Below, in pieces: positions 61,664 through 64,000 of a DNA stretch of 64,000 nt. The first letter of the stretch is position 1; each line of letters starts with the position of its first letter. The notes beneath the pieces are model-generated. The model made no database searches. It was not told where the DNA came from and was given only the letters and a program-made list of their open reading frames with translations. The translations under genes and the position numbers were made by a program. Source of the DNA: Ruegeria sp. HKCCA6707 (GTDB lineage: Bacteria > Pseudomonadota > Alphaproteobacteria > Rhodobacterales > Rhodobacteraceae); contig NZ_WQEG01000002.1 of NCBI RefSeq assembly GCF_013033515.1, positions 434,001 through 498,000 of the forward strand, in the 5' to 3' direction.

Positions 61664-61954
61664 ATGTATAGATTTTTTCCCATTCTGATCTTGCTGTCCG
61701 CCTGTTCCGAAACACCGTCAGAACAGCAATCGCCGCGCCTGCCGTCCCGCGCCCCCTCGATCGATCTGGCGTTTTGTCTGGGGGATCCTTTTGCGGGTTC
61801 GATCGGCCAACCGGTCCAGACCATCCAAGCCGCGCTTCCGGAACGGTCGCGTGTGTTGGGGCCCAACGATCTGATGGCACAGGATTACCGTATTGATAGG
61901 TTGAATGTTTTTGTCGATGACGACGGGATCATCGAAAATATCACCTGCGGGTAA
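61664..61954 (+). CDS. Lipoprotein with I78 peptidase-inhibitor-like domain
   Basis: A 96-residue exported lipoprotein. The signal ends LLSAC (Cys14). The rest matches the inhibitor I78 pattern: a Gly-Gln-Pro (SIGQPVQTIQ), a Leu-Pro (ALPERSRVLGP), then DYRIDRLNVFVDDDGII and the terminal CG. I78 domains are small, potato-inhibitor-I-like serine peptidase inhibitors. One cysteine near residue 38 and the penultimate cysteine could form a disulphide. AAGGAG lies upstream of the start. It stands between adhI-type gene (divergent) and the SDR gene (convergent). Confidence 0.82.
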   Translation: MYRFFPILILLSACSETPSEQQSPRLPSRAPSIDLAFCLGDPFAGSIGQPVQTIQAALPERSRVLGPNDLMAQDYRIDRLNVFVDDDGIIENITCG

Positions 61955-61988
61955 GCTGACACGAAGGTGTTTTGAGCTGTGATAGAGC

Positions 61989-62714
61989 CTATTTCCCGCG
62001 ATAAACCAGCCAGTCTGGCAGATAGTCGATCACGCGGATTACCCAGGAAAACGGAGCTGGAAAATCGGTGCGGAACCGTCTGCGCGCCATGGCTTTGATC
62101 ACGCGTGAGGCCGCGTCTTCGGGCGTCATCAGCATTGGCATTTTGAATTCGTTCTTGTCGGTCAATCGGGTCTTGATGAACCCGGGGTTGACGATACGCA
62201 CAGTGACGCCACTGCCCGCAAGATCATGCCGCATGGTTTCGGCCAGCGAAATGAGTGCGGCCTTGCTGGCCCCATAGCCGATTGCGGCAGGAAGCCCGTG
62301 ATACCCTGCAAGCGACCCGATCAAAGTGATCTCTCCTCGGCCTGCCGCTACAAATCCGGGTACTGTTTCTCCAAGAACGCGTACTGCGCCCATATAGTTC
62401 ACATCGCTAATCCTGAGCGCGGTTTCCGTGTCCCACTCAGGGCTACGCATCGGGTCATAGGCTCCGGCGTTATACACAAGGCCATCGATTGCCCCTGCCT
62501 GGGCAACCGCGCTGCGTACAGCGTTCAAATCAGTCACATCCATGGGGATAAAGCGCGCATTGGGCAGGTTCTCGCAGATTTCAGCCAAGCGCTCGGCGTT
62601 GCGCGCGGACAGGATCAGATGCGCACCTTTATCGCTCAGCTCTTTGGCCAAAGCGCGACCCAAACCCTCGCTTGCGCCGATGATCCAATAGGTTTTGCCC
62701 TTAAAGCTGCTCAT
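61989..62714 (-). CDS. Short-chain dehydrogenase, probable RpoE-regulon member
   Basis: A 241-residue SDR. The cofactor loop is IIGASEGLGRALA (residues 12-24); the motif YNAGAYDP replaces the usual NNAG. The catalytic Ser and Tyr-x-x-x-Lys are in LIGSLAGYHG and YGASKAAL. The start is preceded on the minus strand by TGATCC-N18-TAAAAC, a match to the Rhodobacter RpoE promoter pattern. In Rhodobacter an SDR gene and an amine-oxidase-type FAD gene are linked members of the singlet-oxygen response, and here they are divergent from one another. The substrate is unknown. Confidence 0.88.
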   Translation of the reverse strand: MSSFKGKTYWIIGASEGLGRALAKELSDKGAHLILSARNAERLAEICENLPNARFIPMDVTDLNAVRSAVAQAGAIDGLVYNAGAYDPMRSPEWDTETALRISDVNYMGAVRVLGETVPGFVAAGRGEITLIGSLAGYHGLPAAIGYGASKAALISLAETMRHDLAGSGVTVRIVNPGFIKTRLTDKNEFKMPMLMTPEDAASRVIKAMARRRFRTDFPAPFSWVIRVIDYLPDWLVYRGK

Positions 62715-62742
62715 GCGTGAACCGTTCCAGTTGATACGTTAG

Positions 62743-62772
62743 GTTTTACGGCCATGCGGCAGCTTTGGATCA
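62743..62772 (-). promoter_or_regulatory. RpoE/ChrR-type promoter for the SDR gene
   Basis: On the minus strand, -35 TGATCC (62772-62767), 18 bases, then TAAAAC (62748-62743). The spacing and -35 equal the pattern known for Rhodobacter sphaeroides RpoE. The -10 lies about 28 bases upstream of the SDR ATG. Confidence 0.75.
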
Positions 62773-62834
62773 GCCCTGTATTCGCTGACCCGAAGTCTTA
62801 ACATAGTGCATTTGTTAAAAACATCTAACCTGAT

Positions 62835-62864
62835 TGATCCATACCCGTTTACGATGCGTATCTT
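62835..62864 (+). promoter_or_regulatory. RpoE/ChrR-type promoter for the FAD protein gene
   Basis: TGATCC (62835-62840), 18 bases, then TATCTT (62859-62864), facing right. It mirrors the promoter 60 bases away on the other strand, with the same -35 and spacing. The FAD gene ATG is 29 bases downstream. Confidence 0.75.
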
Positions 62865-62893
62865 ATTGTAAAACGTCAGTTAACGAGGCTGGA

Positions 62894-64000
62894 ATGTTCG
62901 ACGAAACCCGGGGTGCCCGGAAAAAGATTGCAATTGTTGGAGCAGGCATTTCGGGGCTTTCCGCTGCGTACTATCTGTCAGAAAACAACGACGTAACACT
63001 GTATGAGGCCGAGCCCCGGCTGGGCGGACATGCCCGAACGGTACTGGCGGGCAAGAACGGCGATCAGCCGGTGGATACCGGATTTATCGTGTTCAACTAT
63101 GTGACCTACCCGTATCTGACCAAGCTCTTTGACGAGCTGAACGTGCCCGTCACCAAAAGCGAAATGAGCTTTGGCGCCACGATCGACAATGGCCGCATCG
63201 AATACGGGTTGAACAACCTGCGCACGCTGACCGCGCAAAAGCGCAACCTTGCGCGGCCCGCCTATTACAAGATGATCGCCGATATCCTGCGCTTCGGCAA
63301 AGAGGCGCCCGAGGCCGCCCAAGATGACGACACCACAATCGGAGAACTGGTAGACCAGTTGCGGCTGGGCCATTGGTTCCGCCACAACTATCTGATGCCG
63401 ATGTGTGGCGCGATCTGGTCGACACCAGTGGAGTTCGTGGATCAATTCCCCGCCCGCTCGCTGGTGCAGTTCTTCCGCAACCATGCATTGCTGGCCAGTG
63501 GACGCGCCAATCAACACCAGTGGTACACGGTCAAAGGCGGCAGCGTTGAATATGTGCGCCGGATCGAAGCCGCATTGCGCACGCGCGGTGCCGATATCCG
63601 TCTTGGCGCACCAGTGCAGGCCGTTGAACGGCACGATCTGGGCGTCACCGTGCGCAGTCAGGGGCAGGCCGATCTGTTTGACGAGATCATTCTGGCCACC
63701 CATTCAGATCAGTCTCTGGCCATTCTGGGCGAAAACGCCACGCGGGCCGAGGCCGCGGCGCTGGGCGCGATCCGCTATCAGCCCAATATCGCCATTCTAC
63801 ATTGCGACCCCGGGCAAATGCCGCGCCGGCGCGCGTGCTGGTCCAGTTGGACCTATCGCTCGCAAAAGGGCAATGTTGGGGTCACATATTGGATGAACCG
63901 GCTTCAGAATATCCCCGACAGCGATCCGCTTTTTGTGACGCTGAATGCCGGGTCAGAAATTCCCGCGGACAAAATCTATGACCAGGTCGAATTTGCGCAT
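62894..64000 (+). CDS. FAD-dependent amine oxidase-type protein, C-terminus off the window
   Basis: At least 369 residues of a flavin amine oxidase/phytoene desaturase-like protein (COG2907 type). The FAD loop VGAGISGLSAAYYLSE is near residue 15, followed by LYEAEPRLGGHARTV and DTGFIVFNYVTYP. The middle has MPMCGAIWSTPVEF and the GGSVEYVRRI motif. AACGAGGCTGGA lies before the start. In Roseobacter and Rhodobacter relatives this gene heads an operon with DUF1365 and a cyclopropane-fatty-acid synthase-like gene, and belongs to the RpoE singlet-oxygen response; those neighbours would lie beyond the right edge. Confidence 0.9.
   Translation, partial: MFDETRGARKKIAIVGAGISGLSAAYYLSENNDVTLYEAEPRLGGHARTVLAGKNGDQPVDTGFIVFNYVTYPYLTKLFDELNVPVTKSEMSFGATIDNGRIEYGLNNLRTLTAQKRNLARPAYYKMIADILRFGKEAPEAAQDDDTTIGELVDQLRLGHWFRHNYLMPMCGAIWSTPVEFVDQFPARSLVQFFRNHALLASGRANQHQWYTVKGGSVEYVRRIEAALRTRGADIRLGAPVQAVERHDLGVTVRSQGQADLFDEIILATHSDQSLAILGENATRAEAAALGAIRYQPNIAILHCDPGQMPRRRACWSSWTYRSQKGNVGVTYWMNRLQNIPDSDPLFVTLNAGSEIPADKIYDQVEFAH

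Noticed and set aside
62978..63703. Long minus-strand frame of 241 codons opposite the FAD gene.
   Set aside because: It is antisense to a clear flavoprotein with intact motifs and has no start signal or family-like content.
1..64000. CRISPR arrays, prophage, insertion sequences, tRNA or rRNA genes.
   Set aside because: No repeated spacer pattern, transposase, integrase, phage structural gene or tRNA-like cloverleaf was noticed; gene content and codon style are even across the window.

Overview
The window looks like a chromosome segment of a marine alphaproteobacterium of the Roseobacter group (Rhodobacteraceae). The evidence is the protein content rather than any rRNA: a Rhodobacter-type cytochrome c2, a FliF/FliL/MotA flagellar cluster with a MotE-like gene, direct-repeat GTTC-N7-GTTC LexA boxes typical of alphaproteobacteria, and a divergent pair of TGATCC-N18-TA promoters like those used by RpoE/ChrR in Rhodobacter. 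Almost everything is chromosomal housekeeping. I see no prophage, insertion sequence, CRISPR array, tRNA or rRNA gene.

Layout. 1-5.1 kb: a truncated FAD reductase, a peroxiredoxin, three small exported proteins (two lipoproteins and an EF-hand protein), then a minus-strand chain of pterin dehydratase, FemAB-like acyltransferase, glycerophosphodiesterase and RidA. 5.4-6.8 kb: mlaA-mlaC lipid-transport pair. 6.8-14.8 kb: a divergent flagellar region, with fliF-fliH-fliN-fliP leftward and fliL-orf-motE-motA-exported protein rightward; fliN carries a frameshift. 14.8-19.6 kb: PrpD-family protein, an SOS-box-controlled small repeat protein, a K+ channel, TrhO and nicotinamidase. 19.8-27.5 kb: nicotinate phosphoribosyltransferase and a convergent peptide-type ABC transporter operon ending in an aldehyde dehydrogenase. 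27.6-30.9 kb: panB-panC and glpK.

30.9-39.4 kb: smpB, idi, cytochrome c2, an S58 peptidase, an SDR, arfB, a small structured RNA unit that may encode a tiny peptide, yhhQ, a phytase-like esterase, mepA, a UMF1 permease and yggT. 39.5-51.9 kb: recQ, yaaA, a hybrid histidine kinase whose ribosome-binding site lies in a strong hairpin, and a MoxR/DUF58/BatA-DUF4159/membrane-protein operon divergent from a DUF1285 gene. 51.9-64 kb: two EamA exporters, a hydroxypyruvate isomerase-like protein, DNA polymerase I, a membrane protein broken by a frameshift, a zinc-finger protein, an ABC ATPase, DUF1203, glutathione-dependent formaldehyde dehydrogenase, an I78 inhibitor-like lipoprotein, and an SDR divergent from a truncated FAD amine-oxidase-type protein.

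The observations most worth following are: (1) three GTTC half-sites plus one GAAC at an exact 11-bp period laid over a near-consensus promoter in front of a 109-residue protein made of two copies of a helical motif; (2) the unit at about 34.93-35.11 kb, with a ribosome-binding site complementary to the whole 16S 3' end, tiny ORFs, three hairpins, an internal anti-Shine-Dalgarno and a strong terminator; (3) two face-to-face RpoE-type promoters; (4) frame disruptions in fliN and in a membrane-protein gene next to polA.
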